Shown here in pieces: positions 62,601 through 64,000 of a stretch of DNA of 64,000 nucleotides (its first letter is position 1; each line of letters starts with the position of its first letter). The stretch is taken from NCBI GenBank assembly GCA_036345935.2, contig JADWOT020001561.1, positions 248,001-312,000 on the forward strand, given 5' to 3'. Both the position numbers and the translations under genes were made by a program. Origin of the DNA: Taenia hydatigena (Eukaryota > Platyhelminthes > Cestoda > Cyclophyllidea > Taeniidae). The notes under the pieces are model-generated. The model was not told the origin of the DNA. It did not search any database and saw only the letters and a program-made list of their open reading frames with translations.

Positions 62601-63363
62601 CATGCTAGAGGCGTGCGTCTACCAGTTGGCGGAGCTTTTGAATGAGCATCGAGCCGCGACTGTCGAGAACGTTCAGCGGCGACAGGCTCGAACGCTGGCA
62701 GAAAGGGAAGAGGAGGAGGACAGCGACGCCGAGAATGAGGTGGGCGGGGGCGGTGGTGCCGGTGGCGACAGAGGCAAGGATACCGAGGGCGGTCCAGATG
62801 TGGAAGATGATGACATCCCCTATAACCCCAAAAATCTTCCACTTGGCTGGGATGGCAAAGTCAGTTTTCGTTTTATTTTAGTGACCAATCGTTTATCTAA
62901 AATTAGGGAAACAATCAGACTTGAATTTGAGTGCTTATTACTCGGTTAGTGAGTCATGCATTGATCTACGGAAAATGTTTTTCTCAGCAGATTTTTAGTA
63001 ATTGTTATGAATATTTCTCCTCTGTAGCCAATCCCCTACTGGTTGTACAAGTTGCACGGCCTAAACATGTACTACTCCTGCGAGATTTGTGGCAATCAGA
63101 CTTACCGGGGACCGAAAGCGTTCCAGCGGCACTTTTCGGAGTGGCGTCATGCACATGGCATGCGCTGTCTCGGCATTCCCAATACGGCACACTTCGCACA
63201 TGTCACGAAGATCGAGGAGGCTCTGGCCCTCTGGCAGCGCATTCGCACCACCAAGGAGGCGGAGCGTTGGCGACCCGAGGTGGAGGAGGAGATGGAGGAC
63301 CACGCCGGCAACGTCGTCTCGCGCAAAACCTACGAGGATCTCAAGCGACAAGGCCTCCTCTAA
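59684..63363 (+). CDS. sf3a3: Splicing factor 3A subunit 3 (SF3a60/PRP9 type, 8 exons)
   Basis: Exons are 59684-59779, 59816-59863, 59902-59954, 60024-60129, 60176-60340, 61608-62134, 62574-62859 and 63028-63363, giving 538 aa with closed phases. The first four introns are tiny (36-69 bases). The amino end (LENQRSIHEERERLIDAMSKEM; RYMEITKALKELYEDKDG; SLSGPNEFNEFY; PMSVEFERF; EFTDEEGYGRFLDLH) matches SF3A3 residue for residue in spacing. The middle has GAHLDLTPFR, EELASLGLDRLKSALLALGL and CGGTLEERAQRLWATKGRAL. The end has [20 protein letters not shown] and a matrin-type zinc finger (C445, C448, H462, H468; RGPKAFQRHFSEWRHAHGM), finishing KTYEDLKRQGLL. It belongs to the U2 snRNP SF3a complex in the nucleus. 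A Ser/Gly-rich and an acidic Gly-rich insert make it longer than the human 501 aa. An AATAAA at 63434-63439 lies 71 bases after the stop. Confidence 0.95.
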
Positions 63364-63433
63364 ACAGCTACCTTCTCTTGTTAGGCCAACCATTGCTGGG
63401 GCTATGGCCTGTGTGTCCTTTGTGTTTATATTA

Positions 63434-63439
63434 AATAAA
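63434..63439 (+). terminator. Polyadenylation signal of SF3A3
   Basis: AATAAA lies 71 bases after the stop codon, followed within 15 bases by a T-rich run. Confidence 0.7.
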
Positions 63440-63459
63440 GCATGTTTTTTTTAACGGTA

Positions 63460-64000
63460 CTTCTGCTCCTGTTATGTTTGATGTTTCTAGTATTGCTTCT
63501 TTCTTCTGGCAGCTAACGTAATGCCTGTTTATCCCACTTCCTCGTTAATATTGCAAATATAAGTAATATCCCTTCAGACTAGTGTGTGGTATCGTCTTTA
63601 AATACCGCGGTAGAATTTACGCAAATTCCTTCTGCCTTTTGATATCTTCGAATAAATTTCGAAAAAGAGCTCTACTCCGGTGTATACTTGTGGTAAAACG
63701 GTGATATGGATGCGTGGTGCGGTTTTTCGTTTTTATTGAGTGGAATCATTTTTTATCCGGCATTTAGTCTGCTGCCATACTAGCTGGTGTATCTGTTCTA
63801 ATAATGGCTGCGAACCTGTGCATGTCAGTATTGTTATTTTAGGTGTCCCTCGTTCAATCCAATCGTACCATTGGCTTAGCCTAAACCGGACATTCACAAC
63901 TAGCGCAATTTTTCTGTGGTGCTTTGCTTGTGTCGGATTTTATCAGTAACGTTCCAGCCACCTGTACTGGTAATCCTTTGTATTTTTCCTTTATTGAATT
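63460..64000. other. Downstream flank of SF3A3, no gene seen
   Basis: Only short ORFs without family resemblance remain up to the window edge. Confidence 0.4.

Overview
The window is eukaryotic and reads as flatworm DNA, most likely from a taeniid tapeworm (an Echinococcus or Taenia relative). Coding regions are split by GT-AG introns from about 50 bases to 3.4 kb, and the protein families are metazoan. A roughly 185-bp LTR family with TGTAGTAC...GCTACA ends recurs about fifteen times and resembles the Ta-TRIM/gypsy-type LTRs known from taeniid genomes. The species assignment is inference. No gene model has transcript support. I rebuilt each one by matching splice sites, checking that the reading phase closes, and following family homology.

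Layout: 0.5-2 kb holds two LTRs in opposite orientation around a gag-like remnant. 9.8-17.3 kb (+) is a seven-exon TBX20-type T-box gene. 22.4-22.9 kb has a weakly supported ORF. 23.2-27.8 kb (-) is a six-exon GABPA-type ETS factor gene. 28.2-31.5 kb is a dense LTR graveyard. 32.8-33.5 kb (+) is a single-exon SRF (MADS-box) gene, tail to tail with a four-exon ZNF622/REI1-type ribosome biogenesis gene at 34.0-35.5 kb (-). 37.9-46.0 kb (-) is a four-exon cyclic-nucleotide-gated channel subunit gene with a strongly altered selectivity filter. 51.3-53.2 kb (-) is a four-exon gene I do not recognise, rich in Cys and His. 54.5-58.8 kb (-) is a decayed Ty3/gypsy element with a younger solo LTR nested in its integrase. 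59.7-63.4 kb (+) is an eight-exon SF3A3 (SF3a60) splicing factor gene.

The genes do not form an operon. Three transcription-factor genes (TBX20, GABPA, SRF) lie within 24 kb, which is notable but may be chance. SF3A3 and ZNF622 are housekeeping (spliceosome, 60S maturation), and the CNG channel is a sensory or signalling protein. The long remaining stretches (2-9.6, 17.3-22.4 and 46.2-51.3 kb) contain nothing I can support as a gene.
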